Of a stretch of DNA of 12,695 nt, positions 1 through 8,175 are shown one piece after another. Position 1 is the stretch's first letter. Each line of letters starts with the position of its first letter. Origin of the DNA: Candidatus Competibacteraceae bacterium (GTDB lineage Bacteria > Pseudomonadota > Gammaproteobacteria > Competibacterales > Competibacteraceae). The notes below the pieces were generated by a model, which saw only the letters and a program-made list of their open reading frames with translations, was not told where the DNA came from and did no database searches. The translations under genes were made by a program, and so were the position numbers. Location of the stretch: contig JAAUQA010000038.1 of NCBI GenBank assembly GCA_012032855.1, positions 1 to 12,695 of the forward strand, read 5' to 3'.

Positions 1-87
1 ATCTTGGGCACTTACTTTAGGCGAATTCATGCCAGTGTTTTACACTATGTTGAGCCAACTGCGTAACTCCTAATCCCTATATTCTAT

Positions 88-2349
88 TTACTGCACATTT
101 CCCCACTGCATGCTGAAACGCTGCTGACGCATCGTCATAAAGCCTCCCAGAACCAGCACCATCAGTAGTAAGCCCGCCAGCATTGCCGGTTCGGGAGCTG
201 CGCCGCCGGCAAATTGGGCTTGCGTACCGCCATTAGCGAATTGCTGAGTATTGCCATAGGCCGCAGCCGTTACTCCTTTCACTTGCGGTACGGGTATGGG
301 TTGGGTGGTGGTCGCTGCCGGATTGGGGTTATAGATTTGCTTCGACACCGCGACAAACGAAGTCCAACGCGTGACCAGCGAGAAATCCAGCCCCAGTTGT
401 ACCACCCGCTGTTTCAAAGTGTCATCGTTCACACCATCAGAGCGTAGTCTCAACGGCGTGATGAATTGGTGCATTGCCTGTTTGACAGCGGCTCTGGCCC
501 ATAGTAAAGCAATCGCCTGACCATCCTGGCTTTGTTCCGGCAAGGTAATGGCCAACGGCAGATTAGCTTGCCGGCCCGCCACTTTGCCTCGCACCGTGAT
601 GTGATAAGTACCGGCTTGCTCATAACGACCGGCGAGGCGCACCGACTGACCGGCAAACAGGTCGGGAATAGGCTCAGGACTGATCTCCAGCGGCTGTAAA
701 TCTCCCCAATCGATACTTATGTCGGTTAGCACCGGCGATTGCAGACGTTCGGATAATTCCTCTGCGACTTCTTCCACCCGTTCAGTGGGATCCATGTAGC
801 GGACGAACCCTCGTCCTACCCGCCCCATCTCAGCCAGCAGATAACGATTGATTGAGGTGCCAACGCCGAAGGAGAACAAACGTGCTGAATCTAAGTTATC
901 TTCAATCAGTTGGAGAATTTCGAACTCGTTGCCGATATAGCCGTCGGTCAAGAACCACACCAAGCGAACCGTTCCCGCTGGCACAGGTACACTCAGAGCT
1001 TGCAGAATACCGGAACGCATGTGGGTGCCGCCCGAACCACGCAAACCATTGAGATACTGTATCCCATGCTGAATATTGGCCGGAGTTGCCAGCACCGGTT
1101 GGGTTGAGAACTCTGTCGCGGCGTCACTAAAGCGGATAATCCGGAAAGTATCACCGGGTCGCAGTTTCTGTAAAGCGCGCCGTGCCAGTGCTTTACTGGC
1201 CTCCATAGGCAAGCCGCTCATGGAACCGGAGCAATCCAGCACAAATACGATTTCGCGTCGAGCGATTTCCGCTTCATCCGGCATCGCAGGCGGCTCCAGA
1301 AGCAGGCTAAAGAAGCCGCCGCGTTCGTCCCGATAAGCTAATAGCCCTGCTTGGTTTTGATCGCCGGCTAATTGGTAACGCAACACGAAATCACGATTAT
1401 CAATCGTCGCGCCGTCCTGTAAGCTCAGATGCCAGCGTTCAGTTGAAAGTTGATCAATGATCAAGCGATGAGTCTCACTGGCTACGTGCTGAATCGGCAT
1501 ACCGCCGTTCAGTTTGATCGTCAGGGCAACCCGGTCGGGATCAATAGTATCGGGAATGTTCAGGCCGAACACCGGCGGATAGGCCGGCAATTCCTCCAGC
1601 TCCCATTGTCCAAAAGCAGTCCGGCTGTCGGCTCCGGTCGCGCCACCCGCTAGGGCCGGTGGATTAGTTACATTCCAATGCGAAACACCCCCCACTGTCT
1701 GATTCTCTGCGGCTTGCGGAGTAACAGTTTCCGGCTGCAAGTCAGACACCTGTGGATCGATCATCTGCGGTGGCGGTTGCCCTGCACCTGCCGGTTGAAA
1801 ACGCGGCCCAACGACCAGCGGAATCACCATTTCGTAATCACCGTCTACCTTGGGGACAGTTTGCACATAGCGCAGCGTCACTTGAATCGGCAAACTTGGC
1901 ATGAGATTAGCGATGTCCTGAGTGAACATATTGGGTCGCTGTTGTTGCAATAAAGCAGCGCTGCGACCTTCCTGTTTGGCCTGCACGAAAGTAGCGCGGG
2001 CTTCTTCGATGCGTTTGATCTGCGCCTGAATCCGCTCGTCACCGACTTCCATCAGCATTTCGTAGACTGCCGCATCCTGATTAAGCGGAAACAGATAGGT
2101 CGCATGCACCGGGGTATGCAGCGGATTGCTGAATGTCTGGCGCACGGTGACGGTGGCTAGGTCGCCTTGAATATCCGCATCAATGGCGGTTTTTAGTACC
2201 GGAAATGCGAGTGTTTCGCCGTCAATCTGAGCTTGCAGGCTGCCGCCCAATTCATCCAGCAGTTGATCAGCTGCGACACCATCATTTATAGCCAGGCTAG
2301 GGCTGACATTGAGCATCAGTACGACAATGAATAAGGCACGTAATAGCAT
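88..2349 (-). CDS. Secreted VIT/VWA-domain protein with C-terminal PEP-CTERM-type sorting signal
   Basis: A 753-residue exported protein. Seen in the sequence: an N-terminal signal peptide (hydrophobic residues about 3-20, ending SLA), a VIT (vault/inter-alpha-trypsin) domain at about 45-170, a Pro/Gln-rich insert at about 185-250, and a VWA domain at about 365-540. The metal-ion adhesion site is complete: D372-x-S374-x-S376, T442 and D469. A low-complexity Asn/Gln/Thr/Ala linker (about 675-717) leads to P719-E-P, a hydrophobic helix (about 722-739) and basic MRQQR, the three parts of a PEP-CTERM signal; nine more residues follow. It is the last gene of the exosortase operon: its ATG lies two bases after the upstream stop, and its ribosome site (AGAGGAG) sits in the end of that gene, so translation is probably coupled. 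Inference: it is the sorted substrate of the adjacent exosortase, displayed at the cell surface or outer envelope. Its ligand is unknown. No frameshift is seen here. Confidence 0.9.
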   Translation of the reverse strand: MLLRALFIVVLMLNVSPSLAINDGVAADQLLDELGGSLQAQIDGETLAFPVLKTAIDADIQGDLATVTVRQTFSNPLHTPVHATYLFPLNQDAAVYEMLMEVGDERIQAQIKRIEEARATFVQAKQEGRSAALLQQQRPNMFTQDIANLMPSLPIQVTLRYVQTVPKVDGDYEMVIPLVVGPRFQPAGAGQPPPQMIDPQVSDLQPETVTPQAAENQTVGGVSHWNVTNPPALAGGATGADSRTAFGQWELEELPAYPPVFGLNIPDTIDPDRVALTIKLNGGMPIQHVASETHRLIIDQLSTERWHLSLQDGATIDNRDFVLRYQLAGDQNQAGLLAYRDERGGFFSLLLEPPAMPDEAEIARREIVFVLDCSGSMSGLPMEASKALARRALQKLRPGDTFRIIRFSDAATEFSTQPVLATPANIQHGIQYLNGLRGSGGTHMRSGILQALSVPVPAGTVRLVWFLTDGYIGNEFEILQLIEDNLDSARLFSFGVGTSINRYLLAEMGRVGRGFVRYMDPTERVEEVAEELSERLQSPVLTDISIDWGDLQPLEISPEPIPDLFAGQSVRLAGRYEQAGTYHITVRGKVAGRQANLPLAITLPEQSQDGQAIALLWARAAVKQAMHQFITPLRLRSDGVNDDTLKQRVVQLGLDFSLVTRWTSFVAVSKQIYNPNPAATTTQPIPVPQVKGVTAAAYGNTQQFANGGTQAQFAGGAAPEPAMLAGLLLMVLVLGGFMTMRQQRFSMQWGNVQ

Positions 2350-2351
2350 GC

Positions 2352-2918
2352 TTAATACTCCTCTCTGGATGGAAATGAAGTGCTAGTCAGGGGTAAATCC
2401 AGCGCTAAAGCGACGGCTCGATCCCAGCGGTCGATCCGGTCGGCCGACATATTCCAGGGAGTGACCCGTTGGATCATCGTCCAAGTGCTAGTGGGGTCTT
2501 GCAACCAATGCCAGACCGTTTCGGCGACATTGGTGGTTAGCTGCCCGCGCGACGAATAAAACGTCACCGCAACCCGCCACAGTTGACCTTGCGGGTCGGT
2601 GCTGCGATAAATCGCAGTCGGGATAGGGGTGTAAACGGGACCCAGATACTCCACTTGATGTCCCAAACCGGTCAGGCATTCATCAGGGGCGTGCAAATGA
2701 CGCAGCGGCGCGGCAGTGCGCACCAGCAACAGATTCAGATCAGCGTATCGGCTACGCGCCGCACCGCCGCCATAGCGGGTGAAATAGGTGTTTTCGAGGG
2801 CAGTCAATTGGCCCGCCTGTCCCGGTATTTCGGCTAAATTAGCGGGCAACACCGGGGCCGTCATTGAGCGAGATACATCGACCGGATGCGCGGGAAACCA
2901 GACGAACAGCCGCAGCAA
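2352..2918 (-). CDS. EpsI/DUF3485-like exosortase-associated protein
   Basis: Resembles the EpsI (DUF3485) domain found beside or fused to exosortases; its exact role is not settled. Seen: a YFTRYGG segment near residues 45-51, then a short hydrophobic strand (LNLLLV, 61-66) and the signature H76-APDE-C81, matching the His-x4-Cys region of EpsI proteins, followed by a GQLWRVAVTFY strand. Read from TTG at 2918 it has 188 residues, but this TTG directly follows a TGA. An ATG at 2864 overlaps the exosortase stop as ATGA, the usual form of translational coupling, and would give 170 residues. Neither version carries the N-terminal membrane anchor common in EpsI proteins. A hydrophobic stretch in a third frame just upstream may be the missing anchor, hidden by indels (see findings). 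It lies between exosortase and VIT/VWA genes, supporting a role in that sorting system. Family call fairly firm; start uncertain. Confidence 0.75.
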   Translation of the reverse strand: MLRLFVWFPAHPVDVSRSMTAPVLPANLAEIPGQAGQLTALENTYFTRYGGGAARSRYADLNLLLVRTAAPLRHLHAPDECLTGLGHQVEYLGPVYTPIPTAIYRSTDPQGQLWRVAVTFYSSRGQLTTNVAETVWHWLQDPTSTWTMIQRVTPWNMSADRIDRWDRAVALALDLPLTSTSFPSREEY

Positions 2919-3898
2919 TCACAATGAATCCGGCCTGCTTTGACGGGCGTCAGTTTGGAATCTCGCTGGGGTTCTGAATGGGGAACCGCGTGCACCCGAG
3001 AACCACTAATGGGTTGCCGATTGGGTGCTCGGAATGCCCACAGCAATATCGGAATTGCGCCCACCGCCAAGCTAAGTAAACCGATCAGATCGTGCCAGGG
3101 AGCCGTCATCACTGAAACACCGACTTGTTCGGGGAAGGCCAAGCCAATCGCCAGCAAACAGATTCGCAGCACGTTAGCGGTGACAGCGGCGACCAAAGTC
3201 AGCAGCAAACCGAATGCGGCTCTGCTCTGGGTCGGTCGCAGCAGCGCGGCGAGGGTGGCAAATAGCAGTAATAACAACAACAGGCTACGGGCACCGGAAC
3301 AGGGCAGATCGACTAACACATCCTGCCCGTTAAGCAGGATACGTACCCCCTGGCAGTCCACTGACGAAAACCCGAGATTCAGCCAGAAACAAGCTCCAGC
3401 CGCCGAGAATTGCTGTAACGCAAAGCCGATACTGCGTTGAATCACGCGTTCCAGCGGCAGGGCAAAAACGAACACTACGGCCAACCAACCCGGTGCCAGC
3501 GAGCGGCGTCTGTTATGCAGACCAGTCAGTAGCCCGAGTGCATAGACATCCAGCGCCAAAACCAGCGCACCTAGGGTATTGATAGCCAACACTTGGCCGC
3601 CCAACCGCACCAAAGCGGTGAGCATAAATAGTCCCAACGCCCAGCGTCGCTGCCGCTCGTCTAGGACCTGCAGAGGGCTAGTCAAACTCCAGCCGAATAA
3701 CAGCAACACCAGCATAAAAACCGGTAAGCCGTGGGAACCGTAGACTGGATCGAACCAAGTACGGACCAGCCAAGCGACCGGTTCGGCAGCAAGCACTAAT
3801 GCGCCCACGCCCAATAGAGCAGCGCTGGCTGATGGTCTCGACCACTCAGGTCGAAATGGGAGCGGATAAATGCTGGAATGAAGTAATCGGGTAACCAT
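2861..3898 (-). CDS. Exosortase (PEP-CTERM-type transpeptidase, inner membrane)
   Basis: A polytopic membrane protein of 345 residues, with about eight hydrophobic segments between residues 25 and 290. The exosortase triad is visible: C200 in DLPCSGARS, R245 in ANVLRI and H269 in PWHDLIG. Known for the family: exosortases cleave the C-terminal PEP-CTERM region of exported proteins and are thought to pass them to a further anchor or surface. The ATG at 3898 has a GGAG ribosome site seven bases upstream and opens the operon. Residues after about 290 form a hydrophilic tail ending in an odd Cys cluster (HCDCCGC), which may be out of frame. No biosynthetic exopolysaccharide genes are visible nearby. 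The subtype cannot be assigned by eye; pairing with a VIT protein recalls the XrtN/VIT pair of Bacteroidetes, but the substrate here has a real PEP motif. Confidence 0.92.
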   Translation of the reverse strand: MVTRLLHSSIYPLPFRPEWSRPSASAALLGVGALVLAAEPVAWLVRTWFDPVYGSHGLPVFMLVLLLFGWSLTSPLQVLDERQRRWALGLFMLTALVRLGGQVLAINTLGALVLALDVYALGLLTGLHNRRRSLAPGWLAVVFVFALPLERVIQRSIGFALQQFSAAGACFWLNLGFSSVDCQGVRILLNGQDVLVDLPCSGARSLLLLLLLFATLAALLRPTQSRAAFGLLLTLVAAVTANVLRICLLAIGLAFPEQVGVSVMTAPWHDLIGLLSLAVGAIPILLWAFRAPNRQPISGSRVHAVPHSEPQRDSKLTPVKAGRIHCDCCGCSSGFPRIRSMYLAQ

Positions 3899-3932
3899 TG
3901 CTCATCTCCATTGGATTACCCGGCAGTGTGGC

Positions 3933-3951
3933 AAACGCTAGTGAAGCGTTT
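3933..3951. promoter_or_regulatory. Inverted repeat upstream of the exosortase operon
   Basis: AAACGC and GCGTTT form a perfect six-base dyad around a seven-base centre, 35-53 bases before the exosortase ATG. It could be an operator or a leader hairpin of the minus-strand operon. I see no convincing -35/-10 pair beside it. Confidence 0.3.
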
Positions 3952-3994
3952 ATGAGCAGTAGTGGTGCATTGGGTGAAGTATTGGTGAAGTCGG

Positions 3995-4017
3995 CGTATG
4001 CGGGCTAAAGCCATACG
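3995..4017. repeat. Inverted repeat in the divergent intergenic region
   Basis: CGTATG and CATACG form a perfect six-base dyad around eleven bases, which themselves contain a small GGC/GCC stem. It lies between the divergent exosortase and hydrolase genes, about 83 bases before the hydrolase ATG. No T-run directly follows, so it does not look like a terminator; a regulatory site or chance are both possible. Confidence 0.25.
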
Positions 4018-4099
4018 GCGCGGCGCTTTTCCCATCAGGGTAAAATTCCGGTAGACTCACGCCACCACCATCCAACCCCCGGCGTGTAGCGGTAACTCT

Positions 4100-4894
4100 A
4101 TGAGCGATCCCGATTTCCTCACCTCTCTTGACAGCCCGTTGGTCAATTCCTTGGTCTTTTTCCCCCGTCCCGATATGGGCTTTCCACCTCCCGCCGACAG
4201 CGAGGACTGGAACATCGAAGTCGAGCCGGGCATACGAGTCGCTGCCCGTTATCATCCCGCTGCCTTGCATTTGCCGACGCTGTTGTATTTTCATGGCAAT
4301 GGCGAAATCGTGGCCGATTACGATCCGCTGGCTACGACCTTTAAAGGGTGTGGGGCTTCATTTGTATGCGTCGATTATCGGGGTTATGGCCGCAGCGGCG
4401 GACAACCGTCGATCCGTGCGCTGATTGAGGATGTGTATCCGGTCCTAGAAGCCGTGCTGGCCCATTTGCGCCAACGCGGCCATAGCGGTCCTTTGGCAGT
4501 TATGGGCCGCAGTCTGGGCAGCGCCCCTGCTATTGAACTAGCCGCTAATCGCCCCCAGGACATCGCCGGTTTGATTCTGGAGAGCGGGTTTGCCCGCACG
4601 CTGGATTTGTTACAGCATTTGGGGATACCCACCCAGTTTGCCGACACAGCCCAGCCGCAAGGCGATGACAATGCCGATAAGTTGACGCGGGTAAACAGTC
4701 CTGTCTTGCTGTTGCACGCTGAATACGACAACATCATTCCGTTCTGGCACGCGGAACAGAACTATGCACAGGCAGCGAGCCAGCAAAAACGCTTGATCAA
4801 GATTCCCAATGCCGATCACAACACCATTATGATGTTCGGCGGACAGACTTATTGGGGAGCGATTACTGATTTTCTCAAGCAGTTAAGCGTCTGA
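4100..4894 (+). CDS. Alpha/beta hydrolase, ABHD17/Bem46-like
   Basis: A 264-residue serine hydrolase with a complete alpha/beta-hydrolase signature. The oxyanion-hole motif HGNG is at 65-68, followed by DYRGYGRSGG at 92-101. The nucleophile elbow GRSLG carries S138, the likely acid is D210 (HAEYDN), and H240 (ADHN) completes the triad. Relatives in the ABHD17/Bem46 group include thioesterases and esterases, but the substrate cannot be read from the sequence. There is no signal peptide, so it is probably cytoplasmic. The ATG at 4100 is the first in frame before the conserved part, and its ribosome site is weak. It diverges from the exosortase operon and is followed by the TldD-like gene 32 bases later on the same strand, so the two may be co-transcribed. 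No frameshift is visible. Confidence 0.85.
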   Translation: MSDPDFLTSLDSPLVNSLVFFPRPDMGFPPPADSEDWNIEVEPGIRVAARYHPAALHLPTLLYFHGNGEIVADYDPLATTFKGCGASFVCVDYRGYGRSGGQPSIRALIEDVYPVLEAVLAHLRQRGHSGPLAVMGRSLGSAPAIELAANRPQDIAGLILESGFARTLDLLQHLGIPTQFADTAQPQGDDNADKLTRVNSPVLLLHAEYDNIIPFWHAEQNYAQAASQQKRLIKIPNADHNTIMMFGGQTYWGAITDFLKQLSV

Positions 4895-4911
4895 TAGTTG
4901 CGATCCATAAT

Positions 4912-4918
4912 GAGGGAG
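4912..4918 (+). promoter_or_regulatory. Ribosome binding site that fixes a TTG start
   Basis: GAGGGAG lies eight bases before the TTG at 4927. The nearby ATG at 4910 is in another frame, so this site supports TTG as the start of the TldD-like gene. Confidence 0.6.
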
Positions 4919-4926
4919 AATCGGCA

Positions 4927-6358
4927 TTGCAAGACATTGAACGTACTTTTCGCGAACTCGCCCCGGCGGTAGACTTCTGTTCCTTGCGGTTGGTACGGGA
5001 GCGCCATGAACTGCTGACCGTGCGGCGTAATATCGTTCAGCCGGTGCGCCGGTTGGAAGATGATGGGGTGATGATCACGATTCATGATGGTGGTGGCTTG
5101 GGTTATGCCGCCACCTCGGATCTCAGCCCAACCGGGTTAAACCAAGCCATTCAGCAAGCGCAGGATTGGGCCAAAACCACCGCCGGAAAGCATGTGGTTG
5201 CATTGACGGCCTTGGACCGGGAAGTGCGGGTCGGCGAATATGCGCAACCGGCTCGCCGACCGTGGTCCGAGATTCCTTTGCCGGACAAGCTCGCCGTATT
5301 ACAGCGGGAATGCGAGCGGCTCAAAATCGCCGACACCATTGTGGAATGGCAGGCTGGGTTTTGGCACAGTGACCTCGAAACGCTGTATTTGACTGGCGAT
5401 GGCAGCCGCATTCAACAACGCTTTCAAGCCTTGTTACCGTCGTTGAGCGCCACGGCCCATCGCCAAGGCGAGACCCAAACCCGCAGTTTCGCCGGCGCGG
5501 CACATTTGCGCCAAGGCGGTTTGGAAATTCTCGAAGAGACTGGTTTTTATGACGCGGCACCGCATGTCGCCGAACAAGCCTCAAGCTTACTGGACGCACC
5601 CAATTGCCCGACGGACACGCTGGACATCGTACTGGCCCCCGATCAAATGGTGCTGCAAATTCACGAATCTATCGGTCATCCTCTGGAGCTAGACCGTATT
5701 CTAGGCGATGAACGCAATTACGCCGGTACCAGTTTCGTGACCCCGGAGATGTTCGGTCGGTATCAATACGGCTCCGAATTGCTGAATATCACTTTCGATC
5801 CCGAGCATACCGAGCAAATCGCCAGTTACGGCTACGATGACGACGGTCAACCGGCACAACGGGAATATCTGATTGAACAGGGAATTTTATTGCGTCCATT
5901 GGGTGGAGCGATTTCTCAGGCCCGCGCCGGGTTGCCGGGGGTGGCTAATGCCCGTGCTTGTAGCTGGAATCGCCCGCCTATTGACCGCATGGCGAATCTG
6001 AACCTGGAACCGGGTAAATCTCGTTTCAACGACCTAATCGGTACAGTGGAACGTGGCGTGTATATGGAAACTAACCGCTCTTGGTCGATTGATGATTCCC
6101 GCAACAAATTCCAGTTCGGCTGCGAATGGGGTCGGCTGATTGAGAATGGGGTGTTGGGACCGGTGGTTAAGAATCCCAATTATCGGGGCATATCTGCGCA
6201 ATTCTGGCGTAATTTGGCCGGGGTCGGTAATGCCGAATCCTTCCAAATCATGGGCGTGCCCTACTGTGGCAAAGGCGAGCCGAATCAGGTCATTCGGGTG
6301 GGTCATGCCGCACCGCCCTGTCTGTTTCGGGACGTAGCCGTGTTCGGCGGGGGAGTGA
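4927..6358 (+). CDS. TldD-like zinc metallopeptidase
   Basis: Catalytic-subunit relative of TldD, which with TldE forms a heteromeric peptidase that trims unfolded or modified peptides (for example in microcin B17 and CcdA processing). Seen: the zinc motif HESIGH (H246, E247, H251) and the C-terminal PYCGKG (C447), matching the His/His/Cys metal site of TldD. The flanks differ clearly from the E. coli TldD motif (HEAVGHGLEG), so this is a divergent member. Start TTG, chosen from its ribosome site. As written the frame runs on to 6570 (547 residues), but the last 71 residues are out-of-frame TldE-like sequence. Removing one G from the five-G run at 6349-6353 gives a TGA at 6356-6358 and a 476-residue protein, close to the family's roughly 480. 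The stop would then lie just before the TldE-like ATG, in a tight operon. Confidence 0.85.
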
Positions 6359-6362
6359 GGCG

Positions 6363-7684
6363 ATGCAAAGCTATTTCTACCGTATCGCCGATCTACTCAC
6401 GGGGTTGCTGCAGGGCAAAGAAGTCTTCACCTGTTCATTCAGCGGTGAGGCATCGGATTTCGTCCGCTTCAACCGCAGTCAAGTACGTCAAGCCGGTCAT
6501 GTCACTCAAGGTTCGATCAGTGTGGATTGGATCGAAGGCCAACGCCATGCTACTGCCGAATTTACCCTGAGCGGTTCGTTCGCAACGGATCAACCCCGCC
6601 TAGCGGCCTTGGTGGATGAGTTACGCGCCATCCGCAACCACGTGCCTGAAGATCCATTTCTGCTCTATGCCACCGAGGTGCATTCCAGCGAGCAAATGTA
6701 TCCCAATGAACTGCCGGCAAGTGCCGAAATTGTCGAGCAGGTACTGCACGCCGGGCGGGATCGCGATTTAGTCGGTATTGCCGCCAGTGGCCCGATTCAT
6801 CACGGCTTTGCGAATTCTTTCGGCCAGCGCAATTGGTCTACCCGCTATAGTTTCAACCTGGACTGGAGTTTTTATCTACACGCCGATAAAGCGGTCAAGT
6901 CGCGTTATGCCGGTTTTCAGTGGGAAGCTGCCGCTTTCAATGGCAAAATACAAACCGCTTTACAGCAATTGGATCGTTTGTCACGACCTACCCGCACCTT
7001 ATCACCGGGTGCTTATCGGGCGTATCTAACCCCCGTGGCATTGGAGGAAATTACCGATCTGTTGGGTTGGGGGGGATTCGGTCTTCGCGCACACCGCACC
7101 GGCACCACGTCATTATTGCGCATGGTGGAACAGGATGTCCGCCTGCATCCCGCCGTGACCTGCGTGAGCACACCGCGGAGGGCGTCGCGCCTGATTTTCA
7201 AAACGCCGGATTCATTCGCCCACCCGAGGTGAGATTGATCGAACAAGGCGCATATCAAGATTGCCTAGTGTCGCCGCGTTCAGCACAAGAATATGAGGCG
7301 GTTAGCAACGGCGCTGATGGCGGCGAGATGCCGTTATCACTGGATATGGCTGCTGGCACAATTCCGAATGAACGCGTATTGCACGCCTTAGGGACTGGCT
7401 TGCTAATCGGCAACCTCTGGTATCTGAACTATTCGGATCGCAATGCCGCCCGCCTAACCGGCATGACCCGATTCGCCACCTTCTGGGTGGAAAATGGCGA
7501 GATTCAAGCGCCGGTCAATGTCATGCGCTTCGATGATTCGCTGTATCGGCTATTGGGGGATCGCTTGCTGGGATTGACTGCCGAGCGGGAGTTTCTACTT
7601 GATCCCGGCAGTTACGGCGGTCGCTCCAGCCGCAGTTCGCGGCTGCCGGGAGCGGTGATAGAAGAGTTGAACTTCACCCTCTAA
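6363..7684 (+). CDS. TldE/PmbA-like partner subunit (frameshifted in this sequence)
   Basis: TldE-type subunit: related to TldD, but no HExxxH motif is present, as expected for the non-catalytic partner. The ATG at 6363 is preceded by GGAG at 6352-6355 with a seven-base gap. The frame from the start holds to about residue 265 (through a WGGFGLRAHRTG segment typical of the family) and would end at 7232. The rest continues in another frame: REHTAEGVAPDFQ, then an SLDMAAGTIPNE segment, a LLIGNLWYLNYSD segment and LTGMTRFATFWVENG, to a TAA at 7682. Adding one C to the CC at 7159-7160 joins the halves (VTLREHTAEG) into about 440 residues, normal for TldE (about 450). It sits directly after the TldD-like gene, so the two would be made together. 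A real mutation cannot be excluded, but an error is more likely. Confidence 0.85.
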
Positions 7685-7703
7685 AACAGAGCAGACGCCT
7701 TAT

Positions 7704-7732
7704 CCATCCTCACAAACGGGGATGGCTTTCTT
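7704..7732 (+). terminator. Possible terminator after the TldE-like gene
   Basis: CCATCC (7704-7709) and GGATGG (7720-7725) form a six-base stem with a ten-base loop, followed by CTTTCTT. It starts 20 bases after the TldE-like stop and overlaps the end of the convergent DksA-like gene. The T-rich tail is short and broken by a C. Confidence 0.45.
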
Positions 7733-8126
7733 GATAGTGGGTTTTCTCGTAAACGGTTTGGCAGCGATAACAGCGCTTGGCCGTCGGATAAGCCTGCTGG
7801 CGTTCGAAGCCAACGGGATCAGCGCAATCGCTGCATATCCCGTAACTGCCTTCTCGAATGCGTGCCAACGCTGCTTCGATCGCACGGATTTCAAGGACAT
7901 GCCGATCCATCGCAGCGAACTTCAGATCGACCAGCAGATTGGCCACCGACTCATCCTCGCTGTCGCGCACCCTCCCGGCTAGATCAAGATAGCTTTCCTC
8001 ATCAGACTGAAGTAGTTCTTGATGAATCTCTTCACGTACCTCCGCAAATCGTTGCCCTAAACTATTACTGAGTGCATCGATTTGCTGCTCCGTGAGTTCG
8101 GATAGTTCGGGTTGTTCGGGTACCAT
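7710..8126 (-). CDS. DksA/TraR-family zinc-finger protein
   Basis: A 138-residue protein of the DksA/TraR family, whose members bind the RNA polymerase secondary channel and modulate transcription, often with ppGpp. Seen: a helical, charged N-terminal half (about 10-90), probably a coiled-coil hairpin, then a C4 zinc finger C98-x2-C101-x17-C119-x2-C122, the same spacing as DksA. The hairpin tip region reads R54-DSEDES: D55-x2-D58-x-S60 may align with the D-x2-D-x-A tip of E. coli DksA (D71, D74, A76), with Ser in place of Ala. The ATG at 8126 has a GGGAG site nine bases upstream. It is monocistronic and convergent with the TldE-like gene. It may be a paralogue rather than DksA itself, which is somewhat longer (151 residues in E. 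coli). Confidence 0.88.
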   Translation of the reverse strand: MVPEQPELSELTEQQIDALSNSLGQRFAEVREEIHQELLQSDEESYLDLAGRVRDSEDESVANLLVDLKFAAMDRHVLEIRAIEAALARIREGSYGICSDCADPVGFERQQAYPTAKRCYRCQTVYEKTHYQESHPRL

Positions 8127-8146
8127 GATAAGCGACTCCCGGTTGG

Positions 8147-8175
8147 GCTATAAAAACCATAGCGGAGCCAATCAA
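8147..8175 (-). promoter_or_regulatory. Candidate sigma-70 promoter of the DksA-like gene
   Basis: On the minus strand, TTGATT (8170-8175) and TATAGC (8147-8152) are separated by exactly 17 bases; each matches consensus at four of six positions. It would give a leader of about 15 bases that includes the GGGAG ribosome site. Confidence 0.4.

Noticed and set aside
34..46. AGTGT/ACACT hairpin downstream of the VIT/VWA gene as a terminator
   Set aside because: The stem is only five pairs and no U-tract follows on the minus strand.
2940..3440. 166-codon open frame on the plus strand
   Set aside because: Antisense to the exosortase catalytic region; Ser/Asn-rich composition typical of a shadow frame.
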